A stretch of DNA of 64,000 bases from a bacterium MS4 (GTDB lineage Bacteria > Bacillota > Clostridia > Oscillospirales > Acutalibacteraceae), in NCBI GenBank assembly GCA_000752215.1, contig CCFG01000011.1, positions 191,108 to 255,107 of the forward strand, read 5' to 3'. Below, one piece after another: positions 54,506-62,556 of the stretch. Both the position numbers and the translations under genes were made by a program. The notes beneath the pieces are model-generated. The model was not told where the DNA came from and made no database searches. It saw only the letters and a program-made list of their open reading frames with translations. Every line of letters begins with the position of its first letter. Position 1 is the first letter of the stretch.

Positions 54506-56539
54506 ATGGATAAGTACACAGGGAAACGGCTTGACGGACGCTATGAAATACATGAACTGATCGGTACCGGCGGAATGGCTCTGGTTTACCGCGCGTATGA
54601 TACGATTGACGACCGTACGGTCGCAATCAAAATACTCAAGGACGAGTTTTTGGGAAACGACGAGTTTATCCGCCGCTTCAAAAATGAGTCCAAGGCAATT
54701 GCAGTGCTTTCCCACCCAAACATTGTCAAGGTTTACGACGTCAGCTTTGGTGACAGAATTCAGTATATTGTCGAAGAATTTATCGATGGAATCACGTTAA
54801 AGGAATATCTGGATCAGCAGAAGGAAATCAAATGGAAAGAAGCCATCCATTTTACCGTCCAGATTCTGCGCGCGCTTCAGCACGCTCATGAGAAGGGGAT
54901 CGTCCACCGTGACATAAAGCCCCAGAACATTATGCTGCTGCAGGACGGGACGATTAAAGTGACCGATTTCGGCATTGCCCGTTTTTCACGCAGTGAAACG
55001 CGGACGATGACGGACAAAGCCATCGGGTCGGTCCATTACATCGCGCCGGAGCAGGCGAGGGGAGATCTGACCGACGAAAAGGCGGACATTTACTCCGTAG
55101 GGGTCATGCTTTATGAAATGATTACGGGCCGGCTCCCGTTTGAAGCCGACAGCGCTGTCTCCGTCGCCATTATGCAACTGCAGGCAGACCCCAAGCCCCC
55201 CAAGGAAATCAATCCCTCCGTGCCGGAAGGCCTGGAGGAAATCACGTTGAAGGCGATGCAGAAAAATCCCACGCAAAGGTATCAATCTGCCGCCGAAATG
55301 CTCAGAGATATCGAAGCTTTCCGGAGAAATCCCAGCATCAGCTTCCAGTACAAATATTTTATTGATGAGAAGCCTACCAAATATATCGACGCGATCAACA
55401 CGGTAAAGGGAGCGGAACCTTCCGCGTACAACGATAATTATGAATATGAGGAAGAACCGTCCAGAGCGCCCAAAAAGAAGAAGAAGAAGTCGACCGCCTC
55501 TTTAGTGATCGCGGGGATTGCCTCTGCGTTTCTGATTGTCGTCATCGGCTTTGGAATCGCCGCACTGTTTCACAGCTGCAACAGTGGAGTCGGAAATATT
55601 GTTTTACCGGATTTCAAAGGAAAAACCTACGATGAGGTAAAAGAAGAAGTAAAGAACAACGATCAGTATAAAAATCTGACCTTTGTTACCGAAACGAAAA
55701 ACGACTCTACTCAGAAAACGGGCATTGTTCTGAGCCAAAGCCCCAAAGAGGGCACAACCGTAAAAGCCAATGCGGAAATCACCCTTACCATTAATGCAGG
55801 CGGCAAACCGGTCTCTGTCCCCGACGTTTCCAACAAGACACAGGAGGAAGCGATTGCCGATCTGGAAAAAGTAAATCTGCTGTACGACGCTTTGCCGGTG
55901 ATCGACGATCAAACCGAGAAGGGTCATGTAAAGTATACCGATCCGGCCGCGGGAACGCAGGTTACGGAAGGAACAAAGGTGAAGATTTATATCAGCACCG
56001 GCGGCGAGGAAGAGAAGACGGCCGTTCCTGCCGTGATCGACAAAAATATAGAGGATGCCAAAACGGAAATTATCGCGGCGGGTCTGACAGTCGGGGATAT
56101 TACCACACAGGATGACAGCGATAAAGCAAAGAACGTGGTCATCGAAACCTCCCCCCTGCCCGGCGTGCAGGTCGTGAAAGGCAGCGCTGTATCCATCGTC
56201 ATCAGTTCCGGTAATAAATCGGAGAAATCCATCGATGTCTTTGTCAAGCTCCCGAAAGAAGTGACACACGACATCAACCTGAAAGCGTATTTGGGCAACG
56301 AGCTCCAGACGGAAAAGACCGTGAACCCGTCCTATAACGACGTATGTCAGCTTACTTTTAAAGGCAGCAGCGGCAAGAAGCAGCTGATTATTCAGCTGGA
56401 CGGAAACAAGTATCAGGAGTTTACGCTTGACTTTGACGCGGGCACTTCCACGGCAGGGGAAAGCTATCCGTATAACAATGCCAGCAGTACGGGGGGAAGC
56501 AGCGATATCCCGAGCGGCATCATCACTCCTTCGGACTGA
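54506..56539 (+). CDS. prkC: PASTA-domain serine/threonine protein kinase
   Basis: A membrane sensor kinase of 677 aa. The Hanks kinase domain is residues about 13-273 (GTGGMALVY, HRDIKPQN at 134-141, DFG at 154-156). A lysine-rich juxtamembrane stretch (323-328) precedes one transmembrane helix (332-355). Three extracellular PASTA repeats (about 363-432, 434-500, 504-570) bind muropeptides or lipid II. The last 100 residues are an extra beta-like region and a Ser/Gly tail. In spore formers PrkC signals germination and cell-wall stress. Coupled to rsgA. Confidence 0.96.
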   Translation: MDKYTGKRLDGRYEIHELIGTGGMALVYRAYDTIDDRTVAIKILKDEFLGNDEFIRRFKNESKAIAVLSHPNIVKVYDVSFGDRIQYIVEEFIDGITLKEYLDQQKEIKWKEAIHFTVQILRALQHAHEKGIVHRDIKPQNIMLLQDGTIKVTDFGIARFSRSETRTMTDKAIGSVHYIAPEQARGDLTDEKADIYSVGVMLYEMITGRLPFEADSAVSVAIMQLQADPKPPKEINPSVPEGLEEITLKAMQKNPTQRYQSAAEMLRDIEAFRRNPSISFQYKYFIDEKPTKYIDAINTVKGAEPSAYNDNYEYEEEPSRAPKKKKKKSTASLVIAGIASAFLIVVIGFGIAALFHSCNSGVGNIVLPDFKGKTYDEVKEEVKNNDQYKNLTFVTETKNDSTQKTGIVLSQSPKEGTTVKANAEITLTINAGGKPVSVPDVSNKTQEEAIADLEKVNLLYDALPVIDDQTEKGHVKYTDPAAGTQVTEGTKVKIYISTGGEEEKTAVPAVIDKNIEDAKTEIIAAGLTVGDITTQDDSDKAKNVVIETSPLPGVQVVKGSAVSIVISSGNKSEKSIDVFVKLPKEVTHDINLKAYLGNELQTEKTVNPSYNDVCQLTFKGSSGKKQLIIQLDGNKYQEFTLDFDAGTSTAGESYPYNNASSTGGSSDIPSGIITPSD

Positions 56540-57432
56540 TGCTTATGGATAAGATAAACGGTACCATTATAAAAGGTATCGGCGGTTTCTACTATGTGGA
56601 GGCCGCCGATACGCTGTATGAATGCAAAGCCAGGGGCGTTTTCCGGAAAAACAAGGTGACCCCTTTCGTCGGCGACCGTGTAACCGTCAGCCTGGAGAAA
56701 GACGGGACAGGCACGATTGAGGAAATATTCCCGCGAAAGAACTCTTTGGTGCGCCCGCCGGTTGCCAACATCGATCAGCTGGTGATCGTCGTGTCGATCT
56801 GCGATCCGTCCCCCAGCACGCTGATAATTGACAAAACCATTGCTGCGGCGGAGGACAAGGGGATTGAGCCTGTTATCGTGATCTCTAAAAGCGATTTGAA
56901 AGACTGCCAGTGGCTGAACGATATTTATCAGACGACAGGGATTCCGCTGCTTACGATTTCTTCGGCTACGGGAGAGGGCATTGAAGAAGTGGAGAAGCTG
57001 CTGAAGGGAAAAATTTCAGCTTTTACCGGAAATTCAGGGGTCGGAAAATCCTCTCTGCTGAACAGGATCGATTCGCGCTTCCATCTTCAGACCGGAGAAA
57101 TCAGCCAGAAGCTTGGACGCGGCCGGCACACCACAAGACAGGTTGAGTTTTTAAAGCTGGGGGAGAATACCTATGTTGCGGATACGCCGGGCTTTTCTTC
57201 CATCAGCGTGGAACGCTACGATCTGGTGAAAAAGGAAAACCTTCAGTATTGTTTCCGGGAATTTGAACCCTATCTGAATCAGTGCAAATTTGTCTCCTGC
57301 TCCCATACCTGCGAAAAGGGCTGTGCAGTTCTGAAAGCGGTGGAAGAGGGGACGATCAGTAAATCCCGTCACGAAAGCTATGTCGCCATGTACAATGAGG
57401 TAAAAGATTTGAAAGAATGGAATATGAAATGA
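56539..57432 (+). CDS. rsgA: Small ribosomal subunit biogenesis GTPase RsgA
   Basis: A circularly permuted GTPase of 297 aa that checks 30S maturation. The OB-fold is N-terminal. G4 (VISKSD) comes before G1 (GNSGVGKSSLLN) and G3 (DTPGFSS). The zinc finger is CSHTCEKGCAV with neighbouring Cys. The start overlaps the prkC stop (TGATG); ATG 56545 is a close alternative. Its stop overlaps thiN (ATGA). Confidence 0.95.
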   Translation: MLMDKINGTIIKGIGGFYYVEAADTLYECKARGVFRKNKVTPFVGDRVTVSLEKDGTGTIEEIFPRKNSLVRPPVANIDQLVIVVSICDPSPSTLIIDKTIAAAEDKGIEPVIVISKSDLKDCQWLNDIYQTTGIPLLTISSATGEGIEEVEKLLKGKISAFTGNSGVGKSSLLNRIDSRFHLQTGEISQKLGRGRHTTRQVEFLKLGENTYVADTPGFSSISVERYDLVKKENLQYCFREFEPYLNQCKFVSCSHTCEKGCAVLKAVEEGTISKSRHESYVAMYNEVKDLKEWNMK

Positions 57433-58052
57433 AAAAATGCGTGATTATCGGTTCGTCGCCCTGCGAATACGGCGGGATTCTGAATGAAATCGATCGTGAT
57501 CATTCTTTTATTATTTGCGCCGACGGCGGTCTGGATGTTGCGCTGGAGCATCATCTTACGCCCGATCTGCTCATCGGCGATTTCGACTCTGTAAAGAATG
57601 AATTGCCGAAAAACATTGAAACGATCCGTCTGAACAAGGAAAAAGACGATACCGACATGATGGCGGCCATCAAGGAAGCGATCAAAAGAGGATACCGTGA
57701 TTTTACTCTTTTCGGTGCTCTGGGCGGCAGGATCGATCATTCCTTTTCCAATTTCTGCGCTTTGCAGTATCTGGCTTCTCAGGGCTGTAAAGCGGTGATT
57801 GCGGACAGGGACTGCCGGGTATTCCTGCTTTCCGGCGGCCGTCTGACGCTGAGCGGGCTGAAAGGCCGGATGATTTCCGTTTTCCCTTTTGGCGTCGGTT
57901 TCTGTACGGTGAGCTATGAAGGAATGAAATATCCGCTCAGGGAAGCGTCCATTTCCTCCGCTTATCCGCTCGGCGTCAGCAATGAGATCACGGAAGATCA
58001 GGCGCAGATTTTTGTTCACAGCGGAAATGCCCTGATTTTTTTACTGTCATAA
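57429..58052 (+). CDS. thiN: Thiamine pyrophosphokinase
   Basis: Transfers pyrophosphate from ATP to thiamine. It is 207 aa. The motifs ICADGGLDVALEH, DLLIGDFDSV, KEKDDTDMMAAI and LFGALGGRIDH are those of TPK. Start ATG 57429 overlaps the rsgA stop, where coupling probably replaces a strong ribosome-binding site. rpe, often between rsgA and thiN, is absent. Confidence 0.94.
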   Translation: MKKCVIIGSSPCEYGGILNEIDRDHSFIICADGGLDVALEHHLTPDLLIGDFDSVKNELPKNIETIRLNKEKDDTDMMAAIKEAIKRGYRDFTLFGALGGRIDHSFSNFCALQYLASQGCKAVIADRDCRVFLLSGGRLTLSGLKGRMISVFPFGVGFCTVSYEGMKYPLREASISSAYPLGVSNEITEDQAQIFVHSGNALIFLLS

Positions 58053-58135
58053 GCGAACCAAAATCTTTGCCGCTGAATATAATGAGGATAAGACAAAAGA
58101 AATATCGTCTTATTTTGATAATGGCGGTGAGCTGG

Positions 58136-58291
58136 ATGTGGCAACGAAATAATTGCTTAATTGCAAAATGCTCGGTTGCTTTTGGGCTCGGGCTGGCTGC
58201 CTCTTGTTTTTGCCCAACGGGATTAATCCTGTTTATAGTAGCGATCATCATGATCATATTGGGAATCACACTTTTAAGGTGTGGAACATAA
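58136..58291 (+). CDS. Small Cys-rich membrane protein (51 aa)
   Basis: ATG 58136 follows GGCGGTGAG at 4-5 nt. After a short MWQRNN head the product is one or two hydrophobic helices (LIAKCSVAFGLGLAAS... TGLILFIVAIIMIILG) and contains five Cys. It lies between thiN and spoVM. I do not recognise it; a sporulation-linked membrane miniprotein is possible from its place, but unproven. Confidence 0.6.
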   Translation: MWQRNNCLIAKCSVAFGLGLAASCFCPTGLILFIVAIIMIILGITLLRCGT

Positions 58292-58306
58292 TGGGAGGTT
58301 TGTGAG

Positions 58307-58387
58307 ATGAAAGTAGTCGTTTTGAAGAGCTCGAAATTTTTAGGATTTGTATTACGAAAGTTTTTTAACATAAAAAAAGAATATTAA
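58307..58387 (+). CDS. spoVM: SpoVM, spore-coat anchoring peptide (26 aa)
   Basis: This is a 26-codon gene, exactly the length of B. subtilis SpoVM, an amphipathic helix that recognises the convex forespore membrane and tethers SpoIVA. Identical positions to the Bacillus peptide as I recall it: M1, K2, K7, K10-F-L-G13 and R17, with a basic C-terminus. The Pro9 important for curvature recognition in B. subtilis is Ser here. ATG 58307 has a strong GGGAGG 8 nt upstream and a terminator after the stop. The neighbourhood supports the call: thiN-spoVM is a conserved order, and sipL and spoIVA follow. Confidence 0.85.
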   Translation: MKVVVLKSSKFLGFVLRKFFNIKKEY

Positions 58388-58396
58388 AAAATGGAT

Positions 58397-58426
58397 GCCG
58401 GCTGCTGATGCAGCCGGTAATTTTTT
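58397..58426 (+). terminator. Intrinsic terminator after spoVM
   Basis: CCGGCTG (58398-58404) pairs with CAGCCGG (58411-58417), then AATTTTTT. Confidence 0.9.
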
Positions 58427-58497
58427 ATGCGAATGCGCATAAACCGTACAAGATTAGAATAACAATTAGGTAGAAACAGGAAAAGGAGAGAACCTTT

Positions 58498-60033
58498 ATG
58501 GATTATATGCTTAACCGTGAGGCATTGGCCACCAGCGAAGTGATTTATGATGGCTGCCAGGAGCAGCCGGTGGATCTCGACATCAGCCTGCCTGACTACT
58601 GCCCCGATATACAGCGCATTTTAAAGTGTCAGGTTTATCCGCACATTAGCTCCAGAAGCATTACAGGGGACAGACTGGCGCTTGAGGGCAGTTATACCGT
58701 GAAAATACTCTATCTTGATTCCGGCGGTACGGCTGTTCACTGCTATGAAACCAGTCAGTCGTTTTCCGCTGCCATCCAGTTGAAGCAGACTGCCGACAAC
58801 GCGCAGATTTTTGCGTTTACCAGGGTGGAATATATTAACTGCCGTGCGACCAGCCCCCGGCGCCTGGACATACACGGTTCTTTTTCCGCATGCGCGAAAG
58901 TGATTGTGCAGGGGGAGAACGAGGTGGTCTCCAACATAGACGGCGAGGGAGTGGAAGAGCAGAAAAACACTCTGTCGATCAACAAGATGGCCGGGTTCGC
59001 TCAGCAGCAGTTTACGGTGGAAGAGGTGCTGGAGCTCGGGCAGGGCAAACCGCCCGCGGATAATCTGGTCCGTTCCGACGCGTTTGCGATGCTTCAGGAC
59101 TACACTCCTGTTGCAAACAAGCTGATGATCAAGGGAGAAGTATGCGTAAAATTCCTGTATTCCACAGCGGATAACGAAGCTGCTCTGGAAGTGATGGAGT
59201 ACGCGCTTCCGTTCAATGAAATGGTTGACTGTGAGGGAGCCTCGGAAAACTGCATCTTCAATATTCAGCTGAATGTTTCCGGGCTGGAAGCACAGATCAA
59301 AAACGATTATTCCGGTGACCAGACCTACTTTGACGTTCAGGCCAGGGTGTTTGTGAACGCATCCGCCTATCAGAATTCCGACGTTACCATGGTAACGGAC
59401 GCCTACTCCAAACAGTATGAGCTAAACATCAACTCCAAACAGAAAAGCATTGAAAATGCTGTTGAATTCATCAACGATACCGATATTCACAAGGGTTCTC
59501 TGGCACTGGAGGATGTACCGATTTCGAAGATCATTGATATCTGGAATGAAATGAGCACTGTTTCCGCCGACTATGCGAACGGACAGATCAATTATAAGGG
59601 GAAATTCAATATCTGTGTGCTTGCTCTGAATCCGGACAATAAGCCGGTCTATTTCGAACGGCTGATGGATTTTGAATATGCCCGTCCTTACCAGGCGAAA
59701 GAGGATAATATCAAATGCAGCGCCTCGATGCTTGTAGCGGGAATCAGCTACCGGATTACGGGCGGAGGAATTGATCTGAAGGTTGAATTAAGGCTCAGCG
59801 CCGGAATTTACAGCCAATACAGCCTGAAGCTGATCACAGATGTCGCAGCTGACGAAACCAAACCCAGGGCACAGGACAAATCCGCGGCATTAAGTATTTA
59901 CTACGCCAATGCGGGTGAAAGCTTATGGAATATCGCCCGTGAATACTGCACCTCGGTCAATGCGATTAAACTGGAAAACGACCTTGCCGGTGATGTCGTT
60001 GAGAACAGGGGGATGCTGCTGATTCCTATGTAG
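58498..60033 (+). CDS. sipL: SipL-like spore coat morphogenetic protein (SPOCS/DUF3794 + LysM)
   Basis: A 511-aa protein. N-terminal and central parts contain SPOCS/DUF3794 repeats (LPDYCPDIQRILKCQVYPHI at about 31-50, repeated as DYTPVANKLMIKGEVCVKFLY near 200). A C-terminal LysM (YYANAGESLWNIAREY... LLIPM, about 465-511) closes it. In Clostridioides difficile SipL binds SpoIVA through the LysM and is needed for coat assembly around the forespore. The adjacent spoIVA gene fits this. ATG 58498 follows AAAGGAGAG. Confidence 0.88.
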   Translation: MDYMLNREALATSEVIYDGCQEQPVDLDISLPDYCPDIQRILKCQVYPHISSRSITGDRLALEGSYTVKILYLDSGGTAVHCYETSQSFSAAIQLKQTADNAQIFAFTRVEYINCRATSPRRLDIHGSFSACAKVIVQGENEVVSNIDGEGVEEQKNTLSINKMAGFAQQQFTVEEVLELGQGKPPADNLVRSDAFAMLQDYTPVANKLMIKGEVCVKFLYSTADNEAALEVMEYALPFNEMVDCEGASENCIFNIQLNVSGLEAQIKNDYSGDQTYFDVQARVFVNASAYQNSDVTMVTDAYSKQYELNINSKQKSIENAVEFINDTDIHKGSLALEDVPISKIIDIWNEMSTVSADYANGQINYKGKFNICVLALNPDNKPVYFERLMDFEYARPYQAKEDNIKCSASMLVAGISYRITGGGIDLKVELRLSAGIYSQYSLKLITDVAADETKPRAQDKSAALSIYYANAGESLWNIAREYCTSVNAIKLENDLAGDVVENRGMLLIPM

Positions 60034-60091
60034 ATTCCTTGAGAGACATTCGCAATAAAAATTAAATTTCTCTGCCTGAGGGGGAGGTAAA

Positions 60092-61570
60092 ATGGAAGAA
60101 CGCAATATTTACAGTGACATTTCCCAGCGCACGAACGGTGATATTTATATTGGGGTGGTAGGCCCGGTAAGAACCGGAAAATCTACTTTTATTAAGAAAT
60201 TCATGGATACCATCGTCGTCCCGAACATGGATTCAAGCTACAGGCGCGACCGCGCGATCGATGAAATGCCGCAGTCCGCCGCAGGACGTACCATTATGAC
60301 GACGGAGCCGAAATTCATTCCGGAACAGGCCGTCAAAGTAAAAGTGGATGACAGCGCCACCTTCTCGGTGCGCATGATCGACTGCGTAGGCTACATTGTT
60401 CCAAGCGCGCTCGGATACATAGAGAACGATCAGCCGCGCATGGTGATGACCCCGTGGTACGACGAGCCGATTCCGTTCAACATGGCTGCGGAAATCGGGA
60501 CCAAGAAGGTCATTACGGAGCATTCGACCATCGGGCTGGTCATCACGACCGACGGCAGCATCAGCGATATTCCCCGGGAGGAATACGAGGAAGCGGAAGA
60601 GAGGGTCGTGAAAGAGCTGAAGGAAATCAACAAGCCTTTTATTGTCCTTCTCAACTGTACCGACCCGAATTCGAATTCCTCGGCTTCCATGGCTTCGCAG
60701 ATGCAGGAGAAATACAAGGTGCCCGTCGCGCCCGTCAACTGCCTTGAAATGGAAGAGGGGCAAATCAGGGATATTCTTTCCAAAGTGCTGTTTGAATTCC
60801 CGGTGAAGGCAATTAAGGTCGATATGCCGCGCTGGCTTTCCAGCCTTGAAAAAAATCATTGGCTGCGTTCCGCCGTCTACGGCACCATCCAGAATTCGGC
60901 TTCGAAAATCTCCCGGATACGGGAAGTCGGGTCGATCGTCAACGATATCAATCAATGCGAATATGTCAGCGGGGCGAAAACCGAATCCATCGATCTGGGA
61001 ACCGGCAACGCACGGGTCGCCGTCAATCTCCAGCCGAATCTGTTCTATAAAATTCTGGGTGAAAAAACCGGTATCGATATTGAGGATGAGGGCGGGCTTC
61101 TCGACAGCATCCTCGGACTTGCAAAAATCCGGGATAAATACAACAAGATCAAAGACGCCTATCAGGATGTGCAGGACACCGGCTACGGAATTGTGATGCC
61201 GGATATTGAGGAGCTTACGCTCGACGAGCCCGAAATTATCAAGCAGGGCGGCAAATACGGGGTGCGCCTGAAAGCCGCCGCGCCTTCCATCCACATGATG
61301 AAGACGAAAATCACGACGGAGCTGACGCCGATTGTGGGTTCCGAGCAGCAGTCGCAGGATCTGATCATGTATATGCTGAAGGAATTTGAGGAAAGTCCCT
61401 CCAAAATCTGGGAATCCAATATCTTCGGCAAGAGCCTGCATGAGCTTGTCAACGAGGGACTTCACAACAAGCTGTACAGAATGCCTACGGACGCACGGGA
61501 TAAGGTGCGCGAGACGATAGAGCGGATCATCAATGAAGGCTGCAACGGCCTGATATGCATTATCCTGTGA
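60092..61570 (+). CDS. spoIVA: Stage IV sporulation protein A (coat basement ATPase)
   Basis: A 492-aa ATPase that polymerises on the forespore surface as the coat basement layer. Walker A is GPVRTGKST (24-32, K30). The N-terminus IYSDISQRTNGDIYIGVVGPV and the C-terminus ERIINEGCNGLICIIL are near-invariant in the family. It is 58 bases after sipL with GGGGGAGG upstream. SpoVM, its membrane anchor, is encoded 1.7 kb before it. Confidence 0.97.
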   Translation: MEERNIYSDISQRTNGDIYIGVVGPVRTGKSTFIKKFMDTIVVPNMDSSYRRDRAIDEMPQSAAGRTIMTTEPKFIPEQAVKVKVDDSATFSVRMIDCVGYIVPSALGYIENDQPRMVMTPWYDEPIPFNMAAEIGTKKVITEHSTIGLVITTDGSISDIPREEYEEAEERVVKELKEINKPFIVLLNCTDPNSNSSASMASQMQEKYKVPVAPVNCLEMEEGQIRDILSKVLFEFPVKAIKVDMPRWLSSLEKNHWLRSAVYGTIQNSASKISRIREVGSIVNDINQCEYVSGAKTESIDLGTGNARVAVNLQPNLFYKILGEKTGIDIEDEGGLLDSILGLAKIRDKYNKIKDAYQDVQDTGYGIVMPDIEELTLDEPEIIKQGGKYGVRLKAAAPSIHMMKTKITTELTPIVGSEQQSQDLIMYMLKEFEESPSKIWESNIFGKSLHELVNEGLHNKLYRMPTDARDKVRETIERIINEGCNGLICIIL

Positions 61571-61592
61571 AATGTATAAAATACAACCGCAA

Positions 61593-61629
61593 ATGTGATT
61601 CGGCAAAATTAGCCGAATCACATTTTTTT
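61593..61629 (+). terminator. Intrinsic terminator of sipL-spoIVA
   Basis: TGTGATTCGGC pairs with GCCGAATCACA, followed by seven T. Confidence 0.92.
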
Positions 61630-61630
61630 A

Positions 61631-61659
61631 TTGATAAATCTGCTACAAACCTTTATAAT
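61631..61659 (+). promoter_or_regulatory. Promoter of nfnAB
   Basis: TTGATA (61631-61636), a 17-nt spacer and TATAAT (61654-61659), 48 bases before the nfnA start. Confidence 0.82.
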
Positions 61660-61707
61660 AAAAAAAGACTATGTTTTACTACTCGTTAAAGAAAAGGGAG
61701 TGTACCG

Positions 61708-62556
61708 ATGTTTACGATTGTGGAAAAGCGGATATTGAATGATTCAATGACATTGATGGCGGTAGAAGCGCCATATATTGCGAAAAAGGCGAAGGCCGGC
61801 CAGTTCATTATTCTGCGTGTCAATGAATTCGGGGAAAGGATTCCTCTGACGGTAGCGGATTACGACCGCGAGAAGGGAACCATTACCATTATTTATCAGA
61901 AGGTCGGAAAGACGACCCTGATGCTGGATCAGCTGAATGTCGGCGACGCTATTCTGGATTTCATCGGGCCTTTGGGAAAAGCGACCGAGCTGGAAGGCTA
62001 TAAAAACGTAGCGGTGATCGGCGGCGGCGCCGGCTGCGCGATCGCGTACCCGCAGGCGAAGGCCCTGCACGGCATGGGCGCGAAGGTGGACATGATCGCG
62101 GGATTCCGGAACAAAGACATCATCATCCTGGAAGACGAGATGAAGGCGGTCAGCGACCATCTGATTTTAACCACGGACGACGGTTCCAACGGCAACAAGG
62201 GTTTTGTGACCGACGCCCTGCGTAAAAATATTGAAGACGGCGCTGGGTATGACCTGGTCATCGCCATCGGGCCGCTCGTCATGATGCGTGCCGTCTGCAA
62301 CCTGACAAAGGAATACAGCATCAAAACGCTGATCAGCATGAACCCCATTATGATCGACGGGACCGGCATGTGCGGCGGATGCAGGCTGACGGTCGGCGGA
62401 AAGACCAAATTCGCCTGTGTGGACGGTCCGGATTTCGACGGCCACGAAGTGGACTTTGACGAGGCCATCAAAAGATCGAGAACCTATTCTGAGTCGGAAA
62501 AAGAAGCGACGCGCGAATACAACTGCCGCTTGATGGAGGGTGCGAAAAATGCCTAA
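61708..62556 (+). CDS. nfnA: NfnAB subunit A (NADH-dependent reduced ferredoxin:NADP+ oxidoreductase, small subunit)
   Basis: A 282-aa ferredoxin-NADP reductase-like flavoprotein. FAD-binding RIPLTVAD (44-51), the NAD site AVIGGGAGCAIAYPQAKAL, and a [2Fe-2S] site with C222, C225 and C237 (GTGMCGGCRL... KFACVDG) with a nearby Asp217 as likely fourth ligand. With NfnB it couples NADH and reduced ferredoxin to NADP+ reduction by electron bifurcation. The last 8 bases overlap nfnB. Confidence 0.93.
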   Translation: MFTIVEKRILNDSMTLMAVEAPYIAKKAKAGQFIILRVNEFGERIPLTVADYDREKGTITIIYQKVGKTTLMLDQLNVGDAILDFIGPLGKATELEGYKNVAVIGGGAGCAIAYPQAKALHGMGAKVDMIAGFRNKDIIILEDEMKAVSDHLILTTDDGSNGNKGFVTDALRKNIEDGAGYDLVIAIGPLVMMRAVCNLTKEYSIKTLISMNPIMIDGTGMCGGCRLTVGGKTKFACVDGPDFDGHEVDFDEAIKRSRTYSESEKEATREYNCRLMEGAKNA

